This document shows, in pieces, positions 45,230 through 56,062 of a stretch of 64,000 nt of DNA. Position 1 is the first letter of the stretch, and every line of letters starts with the position of its first letter. The notes under the pieces were generated by a model. The model was not told the DNA's origin and did not search any database. It saw nothing but the letters and a program-made list of their open reading frames with translations. Source of the stretch: Panorpa germanica (lineage: Eukaryota > Arthropoda > Insecta > Mecoptera > Panorpidae); contig OY783203.1 in the NCBI GenBank assembly GCA_963678705.1, forward strand, positions 1,736,001 to 1,800,000. Direction: 5' to 3'. The translations under genes and the position numbers were made by a program.

Positions 45230-45302
45230 TGGATAGTAGCTAACTGCTTTCAATGTCGAAAATGGCGGGCTCGAACCCGACCTAAGACAGCAACATTTTT
45301 GA
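45230..45302 (+). other. tRNA-like relic
   Basis: The ends gtcttcg and ctaagac would pair at six of seven acceptor positions. The stretch agcgtagtggatagtagct looks like a D arm and gggctcgaaccc like a T arm. But the T stem has two mismatches and no sound anticodon arm forms. It is best read as a tRNA pseudogene or the head of another SINE family, not as a working tRNA gene. Confidence 0.4.
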
Positions 45303-45524
45303 ACATAAAAAGTAATTCGAAATCATATTTTCATTTCATGAAATGTAATTCGAAATCATGTTTACTTTAGTCTCGTGGGACAAACTAGAATGCTTATGTG
45401 CAGATTTTGGTAATACAAGCATAACTTTCATTCTGTAATAATACTGCGGATGATATGTAATTAATTTTTTTTTCAAATTTTGTAATTTGTTGTTTAAATA
45501 ATTTTTTTTTAAATTTTATTTATT

Positions 45525-45772
45525 TAATTTATGTCAAGTCGGTCTATTTCCATCGCTGAGTCCTGTCACTGATGACCTCATACTTTCCTGACAGTTTTTA
45601 TGGTGTCATAGCCTCATATATTGTACTACATTTCCATATAAATAAGTTTCTATGATTATGTAAGTACATAACTAATTTAACTGTCATAACAACCAAGCGA
45701 TGAAATTTATTCCGAAGATACAGTAGTTGCTTGATGCCAAGCATGAATTCGTTCGGCCTTTAAGCCGCCAAT
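45525..45772 (-). mobile_element. tRNA-derived SINE, near full length, degenerate
   Basis: The body blocks ggtctatttccatcgctgag and cctgtcactgatgacct, the ataacaaccaagc block, and a head with cgaagatacagtag lie in the family order. The B box is largely gone. It abuts dispersed repeat B. Confidence 0.7.
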
Positions 45773-45807
45773 AGTTTTTAGAAGTAGATGAAATATTGTT
45801 TAGTTTT

Positions 45808-46003
45808 ACCAACGTTGGACGCATCGTGTGGTCAATGCTGGAACTAAGTGTGTCCAACGATTCACGTTGGAAAAAGTTCGGGCTGGTGATTTTTCTACCC
45901 CCACCACTCACTTGATCCACATGTCATGCACTGCTGCACGAATCGTCCAACAATGGAAGGTTTTATACTTGAAGGTTGTTATTAAACAGTGTCAGTGTTA
46001 ATA
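45808..46003 (+). repeat. Dispersed repeat B, copy 2
   Basis: This matches 5530-5785 along most of its length. A deletion removes about 50 bases around gggctggtgatttttctac compared with the other copy. The overlapping 78-codon minus-strand frame is a by-product. Confidence 0.75.
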
Positions 46004-47020
46004 ATATCAAAAAATTAATAAAATAAATAAATCATCAGGAGCAAGCATTTGAATCAAATGTTCACTGCATCGTTTGGAGTCGGTTTTATGGGTTTAATGA
46101 GTGACACTTTACAAATATAATTGCGTCCCATTAATTTAGAATCAGTGAATTACGAATATAATTTTGCTTAGAATATTTGTTACTTTATTGATTACTCTAG
46201 TTTGTAGAATTTCAGGCGTCCTCGTCAACGTACCCGGCGTCATTCGGCGTCAATGTGTGTCGTTGCGTCGTGGTCAACAATACTCGTATATTGGTGATGA
46301 CAATTGAGTGGTCATGAATCTGTCGTTATCAATTTTAATACAACAACAAACCTATTTGGGGATATGACATTTATTACTACGGAAATAATAGGCGGATAAT
46401 AATATATTTGTTTACTAAATTCGTGCGACTGAGTGGCGTCGGCGTCGACGTCCTATTGTATCCACAAGTATTGTTATTCGATATTTTTATTTAACAATTG
46501 ACTTCATTTGCTATATTATAAAATGACAGATAATATTTATTTAGAATTATCTTTAACACCAGCAATTGAAAAGATTGCTGCTTTGTTTTTCATTTTGTTG
46601 TGTATTAAACACAAAACAATTTTATATTTAAATCTTAAATTTTATGACTTGAATGTGTATAAATTACAAACGAAGATAAGAGCATTGTTTATTTATAAAA
46701 GTAAAATCCGCTAAATGTATTATCTGAAATTTTCGAGGAACTAAAGAAAATATTCTATTTTTGATATTGATATAAATTTTGGTTGAAAGAATTTAAAGTA
46801 GTAGTTAACATCTTCTTGGAGTGGATTAAGATTAAACACGTTAATGCTTATTTATAACAAAATTTACCTGTTACGTACGCATTTTTACCTAATATACGTT
46901 TTATGATCTATCGAAGCAAATAAAAATTAAGAATTACAAGTTTCATTTACCTTGAAAACTAATTAATATTTTCAACAATTATACAATAGACGTTGCGCTC
47001 TTATTATTGACATTATGAAA
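46004..47020. other. Noncoding DNA
   Basis: No gene is supported. The frame at 46508-46714 (+) is AT-rich and lysine-rich without a domain. The segment 46210-46280 has several CpG-rich cgtc blocks. Confidence 0.4.
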
Positions 47021-47240
47021 CACAGAGTGCTCCGAAAAGTAAGTTTTCTTTTAAGGTCGTTTTAAAGAAACAAAGAAGACATATTAGTTAGTAAACTATA
47101 GACATTAGCATTTTTTCTTTTAAGTTACCGTCATCTAAATGTAAATTATTATACATTCCACCCATTGGCTTACGTTCGCGCCCCTCTAGTTTGTTGCGTT
47201 CATGCTAATCAAATCCAAACTTTCTTTTGGACACCCTGTA
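47021..47240. mobile_element. mariner/Tc1-like MITE
   Basis: The left tip acagagtgctccgaaaag, then aagtttt, pairs as an inverted repeat with the right tip, which reads inverted as acagggtgtccaaaagaaag then ttt. A TA lies just outside the right tip. The acagggtgtccaaaa type of tip is common in mariner-derived MITEs. The 220 bp interior has no coding potential. Confidence 0.6.
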
Positions 47241-47549
47241 TATAAAGAAAAATTATATAATAGACTGATTTCCTAAATTCCATTTGTAGAATTTTCTCAC
47301 GTTTTATTTATAACAACCATTTCTTCCGCTACGTGCTTCCCGACTGGATTGGACTATACACATGGGCTGTGTATTCTTTGATCTATGTGCCAAGTAATTC
47401 TGGTTCCTGTTTTCCCGGTGCGTAACGTTCTCGGAAGTACCCGACAGTTACTAAAATCAATTTCCTTTAAATTTCCGATATTACAAATGATCAAGAAAAC
47501 TCAGAGAGATATATTTATTTACTTATGGTTTGTTCGTTAATGATAATAT

Positions 47550-47618
47550 ATAAATAAATATAATATATAAATATATATATTTATATATTATATATATATA
47601 ATATATATATATATTTAG
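47550..47618. repeat. TA-rich microsatellite
   Basis: About 70 bases made almost entirely of ta, ata and taa units, directly left of dispersed repeat A copy 3. Confidence 0.8.
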
Positions 47619-47621
47619 GAC

Positions 47622-48112
47622 ATTTTAGAAATTGTAAATTTTGAATCAAACTTATGTGTTGCTCTGAAATCAAAGTCTTTTATTTTAGTAATTTACATAC
47701 ACAATAAAATAATTATACTATTTAACTTAAATCATACTATCTTACCTGAAATCAAAGAAACGACATTTAAAGTTTATTATTTAAATTGTTAATTCCTTTT
47801 TATTTTATTATTTAACGAGTTCAATTTGACAATAGAATTAAAATTTGAAATGAAATTCGAATTATTTTATTGGATTCAAATCATAGACACCAAAAAGACG
47901 TCGCTTTGCGACGGGGGTATACTCTAGTTTAATTTTATAATAACATTATGCACAGTTAGTTCTGTCGACTCCAAAAATTAACTGTGTTTACCGTTGGAAC
48001 ACATTACAATGAAACTAATATATACCGTTAGCTCACCTGACCAGAATGCAGTTGTAATATCTCTGATCAGTGTTACCAACTAAAGAAATATGATTTCTTT
48101 ACATATATATAT
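47622..48112 (+). repeat. Dispersed repeat A, copy 3, with insertion
   Basis: The left blocks match copy 2, including the 90-base segment missing from copy 1, and the right end matches copy 1. About 120 bases at roughly 47808-47930 are extra, including gacgtcgctttgcgacgggg. They look like a small insertion inside the repeat. Confidence 0.8.
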
Positions 48113-48834
48113 GGAGAACTTCAGGTAAAATAACTTCTACTTCTATATCTGGTATACACTCGAATTATACCCACTTTAAGATAAATATCTCGCTTTTTTT
48201 TTTTTTCAAAATTCGAAGTCTGGTAGTAAACTTTGCTCTACCCTATATACGTATATTATAGTTGATTTTGTTATTTCTGTGACAACTAACGGAGTAACTC
48301 TTACTCAAACGCAATTTCTTCTTCAAATTTTGAACCACATTCCTATTTCCCATCTGGAGACTGTTTGATCTTTGTTGCTTTAGTGTCGCGTTCTGCGTCT
48401 GTTACAGCCGCACATTTATCTCCCCTTTATCTTGGTTATAAACATACCTTAGGCTCTGAGGATCAGGATATTATTATAAATGGTGCTACGTATCAGAACA
48501 AAAGCTGGTAGGAGCACTGCGTAGCACTCCCCTTCAATCCCACACTCAAACCGCCCGGATCATCTGGGACGTGGGTGGCAGGGGTGGCATGGGTGACGCG
48601 GCGGGGATAATCCTTCACACGATTTATTACGTTAAATCTATTTTCTTTAACATTTTTGATACGGGTTGCATCTGGATATTCAAATCTTTTAAATCTTTGA
48701 AGAACGAACGGTAGTTCTTCAGTTACATTAAAGTTTTCAGTAAAACTGTATAAAATATTCTGTGCTTTAATGAATAACCGCACAATTGTCTAAACCAGTG
48801 CTCTCCAATTTTTGCTATTAATTAACTATTATTA
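48113..48834. other. Noncoding DNA with a GC-rich patch
   Basis: No gene is supported. The 96-codon frame at 48493-48783 (-) ends in a Gly/Pro-rich part encoded by a GC-rich patch (48530-48610). It could be the remnant of a retroelement but has no diagnostic motif. Confidence 0.35.
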
Positions 48835-49664
48835 TTAACCCTGCGTGTGTACACTGGGTCTTTTAAGGAACAGTTGAAATTTCAAACTCCTATTTCTCTC
48901 TCATGAGTACAGAGCGCGCTTCACCTATGCCCCCTAAAAAATCTAGGTAGTGGTGGGGACATCTGTTCCCTAAGATGGTTCAAACGACGTTAGTAATTTC
49001 CAATGTTAGTAAATGCACTTTTTTTTAGCTTTTGTCGTTGTTTTACTGTTTTTTCATGGGTAAAATAAATGTTTTATGTAATTTAATATATTATTTCTTA
49101 GATTATATATACAGATATTTTTTTTATTAGTTAATCTTTTTACTACAATAAGTTTTTGAAGATGGATGACAATTCAACTATTGCGCCCCGTAAATTCTGT
49201 TTTGGACACTAATTATTATTAACTAATTTTAAATATTATTTCATAATTTTTGTATTTTCATCGTTTATTATGACATGCTTGAATCCGTAAAATATTCCCC
49301 ACTTTCAAGTGCACAAATAAATCAACTTTTTGCCACGCCAAAGACACTACATTTTTTCCAAAGCTTATAATCTAAGATAAAAAAGTCTACAACCGTTTTT
49401 TGTAATATTTGTTTGTTATAAAGTTATGAAATTTTTAACAATATTCCGTTTTTTCCACATTTTTCACTATTTGTGAATTTTTATTAACAACGGTTTTAAA
49501 CTTTGGACTTTGGCAACTTCTGGACCATGTAGTAGACACTTCAAGAAGTAATCCAGAGTTTTTTCAGATTTTTTGAAAGCTGAGAAAACTGGAAAAACTG
49601 GTGCCTCAAAGACCCAGTGTACACACCATGACTCGAAAAATATAGTGTTTACAAGGAGGATTAA
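48835..49664. mobile_element. piggyBac-like MITE, copy 2
   Basis: TTAA flanks an 822 bp element (48839-49660). The left tip is ccctgcgtgt; the right tip reads inverted as tcctccttgt, so it has decayed at several positions. Inner tacactgggtc / gacccagtgta repeats are intact. Over most of its length it aligns with copy 1 at 43461-44260. It keeps a roughly 90 bp internal segment (about 49262-49385) absent from copy 1. The 72-codon minus-strand frame at its right end belongs to the element. Confidence 0.85.
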
Positions 49665-50769
49665 TGTTAAATATATTAATATCAAAACAGCTGGCTGATA
49701 ACATGGTGTTACAATATTACCTTATTAATAATCGAGCACCAGATCTTTTTCTTAGTGCGATAACACTTTATCAATAAGCCTACCAGAGTCTATATATGTG
49801 TGTGTATCTCTAACGTGTATTTATGTTTCTTTACAAGAAATGTTACGTCAATATAAGGAATTTATATTAAAAGTATTTCTGTCTTCACCGCTATTTCGTA
49901 TCGCGTGGTTTAAGCGGTATTGCATGAACTTGATAGCTAACAATGAACAGTTTTACGAAAATAATGCCGCTATAAATATAAAGTTCAAAGTTTACTTAAA
50001 AGAAAAGTAGGTGTAATTTTCTTCATACAATGTTTTTTACTACAATTTAAGAATATTATAAAATAATAGAATTTTTTAATCTATTTTTAATACAGCACAC
50101 GTACTAATATTTGTTAGTAGGCAATTAGGTAAGGAATAGACAATTGTGAGGATCCGCTGGAGGTTAAATGTGTCTTGTTTGTAATAAGGATTATATTGTT
50201 TGCTTCCTGATTTACAACCTGGAAAACCTCATGCAAATCATGAATGAAATAAAAGTAACCCATTAACAGTAAAACATATATTGCTTCAACGCTCTAAGTA
50301 TTTATCGTAAGCACGAAATTGCAACATTCTTGAAGATTATAGACAGATATATGAAAGCTGTGAAAATATGAAAAACTTGAGTGATTTCATTCAATGAATC
50401 AAGCAGATTTAATGTCGTTACAGAATTTCATACATTATAATATAAGTATCCTTAATTTTATTATAAACTTTCAAATGTTTTGTGATAATTGTTTTTTAAT
50501 AAATTAATTATTAATGTAATGTTAATAGCTTAATATACTTACAGCTTTCACTTTTCTTTAGAAGGAAAATGTCAATGAATTGGTTTTTGTTTCCAGTAAC
50601 TAGTAAGTAATATTTAACAGTGTCAAAATGACCTTTCAATGACCTGTGTACCATTCTTATTTTTAAAGTTCATCGTCATTATTTAACTCGTTCATTTGGA
50701 GTAGGATAAAATGTTTTACACAGTAGCGAGATTCAGTAACTTTGTTCATCTGTAAATTCAGATTTTTGC
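49665..50769. other. AT-rich noncoding DNA
   Basis: No gene is supported. The frame at 49798-50010 (+) has no recognised domain. Confidence 0.4.
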
Positions 50770-50865
50770 GGCTTAGCTGCCGAGAGGTTGATTACAAAGA
50801 TGGTTGCATTGGGCTGTAGATTCGACTCCAGAATCAGCGCTGTATTTTCTGGATCGTATTGTAAA
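50770..50865 (+). mobile_element. SINE head fragment
   Basis: The block gcggcttagctgccgagagg leads to a B-box variant (agattcgactcc) and then agcgctgtattttctggatc, as in the other forward copies. The body is missing. Confidence 0.6.
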
Positions 50866-51030
50866 CACCTTTATTTTATGTCTTTACATATAGTAATTTA
50901 ACTCTTAAATTACCTTGGAGTACGCTAGCAATTTGAATCTTACATAATGCGTTACAATTTCTATGTGGGAGGTTGAAATTAAGACTGCAATACAATTTGC
51001 TACCTGTGTAATCATAAAATTATTAGACAG

Positions 51031-51053
51031 TGGTGTAGTACACCACTACACCA
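51031..51053. other. Short perfect hairpin
   Basis: Nine-base arms tggtgtagt and actacacca enclose a five-base loop. It is small and may be chance, but pairing is complete. Confidence 0.45.
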
Positions 51054-53317
51054 TGAGGCTTCGACACGATAAGACTCAGCCTCGAAAATATACCGAAGTT
51101 AAATAAATTAACAATGTTGACAAGATTCGTATTAGATTCGAACGGATTGAACCGAATCGCATTAGAATCGTATTAGATTTGGACGAGATTTAGAGAAATT
51201 GTTTATAGGGGACTTGTTAGTGAATCTCACTCCTCAGTACAGTTGTGGATATTGCGTTAACCAGTTAATCCAATCCGAAATTGACATTTCGTGCTTAATA
51301 TTTTATTGTCGTACTATTTTAGTATACATGAAATAAATGTCTTTTATTTTATGACCTGAACTTCAACAGTCAGTGTTTGAATGTATTTGGTCGATAATTC
51401 AAATCAGTCCTCCCTGGATGGCTCCGGACTAGATATCCATCAAACAATGTGACAGCTAAAAATACGTTTACGAATTTGCTGATAAAATGCGGAATAAAGG
51501 TTTTTTTATTTGTTGACATAATATATTCTATCTGATTTGTATTCTGACAATCACTGAATTACTTAGTGGCATAAGGTTCCTTTGTTTTGTCAATTTCAAC
51601 TGTAGAACATTTTAAAAATTGTAAATCTAGGTTTGGTTGTTATCCAACCAACTTTCGATAGTTATTACCACTTAAAACAATACATACATTTATAAACATT
51701 TGTAATACAAAATTTATAGTCTATAAATACGAGTACGGGTATTTAAAATATAGAGATTAAATTAGTTTAATTGATAAAGTCAATAGATTAAGATTAATAT
51801 AAGAATAAATTAGATTAAGGGGGGGGTAAGGTTTTAACTTTCTTTTTTATTTATTTATATTATTGTACAACATATTAAGTTTATTGTGTAAAAATTTGAA
51901 ATCGATTGGAGTAAAACTGTCGGAGATATAGAGTTTTAAGTCTTCACCTCTCTGGTCTGCTTTCGTGTTACTTTGAAACTTTTAAATGCGGTTTCTCACA
52001 TATAGCTTTTTCAGAGTCGGTGCCCTCTCTGGCTCTAAATCTACTGGAACGATTCTTTTGAAATTTTGCACACTCTTTCTTTACATAAATGCCGAGGTAA
52101 AGCTGTCGAGTTTTTTTTAATTTTTTAATTTTAACGTATTTTAAAGTAACAAAGTTTCTGATTTTTTTCATGAAAAATCGCTATTTTTACTTTTAAGTGC
52201 TGTAAAAAATTAAAAAATCAATAAAACAAAGAAAAACTCCACAGGTTTACCTGCAGAAAGTTATCAACTAATGAAGTCATTTTGGTTTTTCGATTTCAGA
52301 AAATCCAGTGATGAGTTTGGAGTGGCAGTGTTACTTTTTTTTGTGACGTCTGCGGAGTTTCGCTGTAAATGCCTCATTTCTTGATATTTATTTATGAAAA
52401 TTTCATAAAGTATTCTTCAAATGTCATTTTATCATGTAGTAATTATAGAAATAATTATATATTAACTGTGTCGCCAAAAAACATTATCGAAGATATACTT
52501 TTTTTTATCGTTTTGACCATACCCCCTTTTAAATTGGCTATGTACGCGCATAATCGTAAACGTATCCGGTAAACCGGTTACCGGTTATTGTTCTGGTGGG
52601 TCAACCGTCTTCAAATCGTTTTTCCAGTCTCGCAATAAATATATTACGGCTATGGGAATCGAAGCCAGTCTCAACTTCATCGGAGTGTTGTAGCTAGCGC
52701 TGAAGACTAGAATGACATTGTTTACACGTTCTTTATTTAGGAGAGGCCGGACTTCGCCATAACTTGCAATTGCTTGGACATTACTTGCAGGTTTCTCGTG
52801 CATAATTCGGTTAGTTTTTTCTGATAAAATTCACAGCGAAATCTAGAATGTTATTAGTTGTTATTTACGTACAATATGTTATATGGGAAATAAAATATTT
52901 ATTTTACATGATAATTTATATAAGAAAAGAAATTAAAGAGATAGAAGATTTTAATGTAAATGATGAAAAAATAGTTAAAATACATACTGTCTCAAAATTT
53001 GAGTGATCTAGGGTTCATAGTTTTCTTTTTTTAAATCATTAAAAATAGTCAATTTCCATATACATATATCATAAGTTTTAGCTCAATTTCACCACATAAC
53101 ATAACTTTTAACTATGAAAAAATGGTGACACGGTTTACAAAAGCTATGTGTATATAAAAAAATCTTTTTTGAAACTATTAACTATATACACAGGGGCAGC
53201 AGATTTTTGCGAAGCACTTGTTCTTTGTATAATTTATAAATTGTAAGTAAGTATTTTTGATGATAATTGACGAGAACTAAAATTTTATATAGGATTTACA
53301 AATACTAATGATGATAC
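51054..53317. other. Noncoding DNA
   Basis: No gene is supported. A degenerate tandem of aatcgtattaga-like units lies at about 51125-51190. A run of nine G occurs near 51819. Frames at 51968-52171, 52369-52572 and 52585-52803 lack domains. A palindromic cluster of ccggt units lies near 52566-52586. Confidence 0.4.
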
Positions 53318-53482
53318 CTTAAAAGATATACGCAGTGATTCTAGTGGGATTTCTAAAGAGCGAGGTGCGAGATTCAAATATATATATAGTAATGAATTTT
53401 TATACTTGGGTTGTTGCGCGACAATGCCAGGCTCCGGGCGGTTGCCCTGCTTGCCACCCTCTAAGGTCGCCCCTGCCTATAC
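53318..53482 (+). repeat. Dispersed repeat C, copy 2
   Basis: The sequence cgcagtgattctagtgggat, then cgagattcaaatatatatat, matches the inverted 28365-28550 copy. It then diverges into another GC-rich segment (gggcggttgccctgcttgcc). The 62-codon frame across it belongs to the repeat. Confidence 0.65.
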
Positions 53483-55929
53483 ATAACTATAAAGGATACT
53501 TATTTACGAAAATAAATAAATAAAACCAGTAAAAAACGTGGGTTATGAGTTAGCAATGTTGCAAACGGCACATTTATAAACATTATAAATAAAAAATAAT
53601 TAATATTTTAGTTGTTAATTTTTTTATGTAACTAAAAATATGTTTGATATATAATATACATAAATCTGTGTTGACCATATAATATCATACTCACATATGT
53701 GTTTGTTGATGTGATTGTGAAAGATACATGAAGAAAAAGTGTTGCTTATATATTTTAATGCCCTGATTCTACTAATGTGTATTTGATACGAATACGTGTT
53801 CGTTATACGTGCGGTTGTTAAATCGTTATCTATCTTTATTGTTTCCACAGAAACAATGTTTCCATTTTATGTGTAGGTCATAAATGGGAGGCGTAGCACG
53901 GATAAAGGTGTTGTTGCGTTGAAATTGTAGAAATAAAACGTTAAAACGCGGTATTATTCGTATAATAATAAAAAAAACACTGTAGTGATAAATTCATACT
54001 ACTTTGCTCCAATATATGGATTAAGTATTGAGATATCGGTATATCGCTTCTGTAGATTGTACTTTACACCGGATGCAAAGCGCAGGTTTGAAACTTTGCT
54101 AACTGACGCTAGTCAGCTCCGGATCTTGACTTTTGAAGGCGCGAAAAAATCTTTTGTGTTTGGGTGTTATCAAGGTACCTAGTCATATACTTATCAGGCA
54201 GTTACTCTATAATTATATACAAAGATGTGGGGTGGTTTGTTAATTTAGTACAAAATGATATAAATATACATACTCTATTTAATTATCGTTACGATCCGCC
54301 ACTGGTTTAAATTGTACTCTACAAAGAAATAAATGTATGATTTTAGCAAAATCTCAAACTAGCTTAAGGCTTAATAAAGCTTAGGTGAAGTCTGTCAACT
54401 CCTTGAACTGTCAACACGAAACTTTTCTAAGTTCTTCTTCTTATTATAGTAGCTTTGAAAAGTTATTTACTGAAGCATAGAGTACATAGAGTAAAGGGCC
54501 CAATACACACTTGAATATGATGGTTTGGTAAGTGACTGGACTCGTGGGTGCGATGAACGTAATGTTTGGCTGGAACTTTGGTTGGGCGCTCACTATAACA
54601 CAAGCCGAGCTCCAATATATTTGTGTATATGTATAAAAAGCAATCTATATAGGAAACAGATTTAATATAAGAAAATTAAGTCTTCCGATGATTAAAAATA
54701 CGATAAAGTTAATATAGAATGTACTGATTTGATAATAACAATTAGTTCAACATTATAATAACATATTATTAATTGATTTCTCGTGGGGTGGCTAAAAAAT
54801 AGTCATTGATATCGACGATAGACAATTGTGACTGTATACAATTGATTTTGGTCACGCAATTATGACTACCTTGGGCTGGGCATTCATATGTATCAACGAG
54901 AACTGTAGATATCATTTATTTGGCGTGGTGCCTAAAATTTTTGTATATTTATATTGAGGGTACTGCGTATTTAATATTTTATCTAGAACTCGGTGAAGGT
55001 TTAAGCCGGAGAGGTCTCCACGAAATCTAAACCGGTATGGAAGGTGGTTTCCATTCGAAAAAAGAAGAAGAACTCTTCTCGAACTCCACAAGTTCCTCGC
55101 TTTGGATTAAGCATTAGGCTTCACCTAATAAAAACGCTAAATGTTAAAATTAGGGTCCCCTCTTAACTTAATTCTAACCTAATTGCCGCTGTTCAAAATT
55201 AACTAATTGTATATTTACAATTTAATGACAAGTATTTGTCCTACTTATCTTCATCCTGACCGAAATGTGACTCCGTTTGTCACAGTCACAGTCACAGTCA
55301 CAGATTAATTAACAGAACGCTTTGATTGATAGTGTTAAAAAATAAAATAGCTTTTTATGAATGTGTCGCATTTGGCCAATCATTTATAACGCGAACGCCT
55401 ACTTTGTTGGCACTATGACCTCTGAACCTGCATGTGGAGAATGTGGAGAATCGTCCAAAAGCCGCAGTCACGTGATTTTGAATGGGCGTGAACTTGAATC
55501 TTGTTCTCCAATAGAAACGATTCAGGAAGGTGAAATGAGCGCAAGACTTTACTTATCCGGTAACGGAAAGGTTGAAAACGGATCTCGGTGGAAAGTCCAA
55601 TTCACGATGGAAATTATTTTAAACAATTAAGATAATTAGAAAAGTTGTTGCAAAAGAAGAGAGAAGGGATGAAGATAGGTGATGAAAGTAAGAAGAAATA
55701 GTAGAGATAAGGAGAAGAACAGGGGAGTGGAACACTGAAAAGAATAGAAGAGTGCGACGTAGGAAAAACTGGTGGAATTGAGGGAGTGAAGAACTGGTGG
55801 AAATGTGAAGCAGAGTTCAAAGGAAAAGTGATAGTTTCTTTGAGTGTATAGTTTTAGTTTTTTGTAATTACTTATTTACATATTTTTGATTTATATATTT
55901 TAACTTATTACTTACTCCCACTATAATCT
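53483..55929. other. Noncoding DNA
   Basis: No gene recognised. The frames at 53624-53848, 53985-54182 and 55361-55630 have no recognisable domains, though the last is less AT-biased and contains a CGECGESS segment. A (cacagt)n run of about four units lies at 55277-55302. A purine-rich stretch runs from 55625 to 55830. Confidence 0.4.
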
Positions 55930-56062
55930 ATAATGTTGGCGGTATTTATGGTATTATTGCTCCACACCTTTGGATCATAAGTTGTATAATTACTAAAGCA
56001 ATAATCACTAAATTTTGATAGCAACCAAACGGAGAAAGTATAGCGCTGGTCTGGTAATTATC
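55930..56062 (-). mobile_element. SINE fragment, degenerate
   Basis: A weak body part precedes a clear block, aattttgatagcaaccaaac then gcgctggtctgg, which matches the junction of body and head in other copies. The head is lost. Confidence 0.5.

Noticed and set aside
45230..45302. Functional tRNA gene
   Set aside because: The acceptor stem pairs fairly well, but the T stem has two mismatches and there is no sound anticodon arm; kept only as a relic.
49467..49685. 72-codon minus-strand frame
   Set aside because: Covers the right end of piggyBac-like MITE copy 2; not a transposase.
52566..52586. ccggt palindrome cluster as a protein-binding site
   Set aside because: Short overlapping ccggt/accgg units make an imperfect palindrome; nothing links it to a gene or factor.
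55361..55630. 89-codon frame with two nearby CGE motifs as a zinc-binding protein
   Set aside because: Two cysteines in a short segment are not a recognised motif, no second pair follows, and no splice or start support exists.
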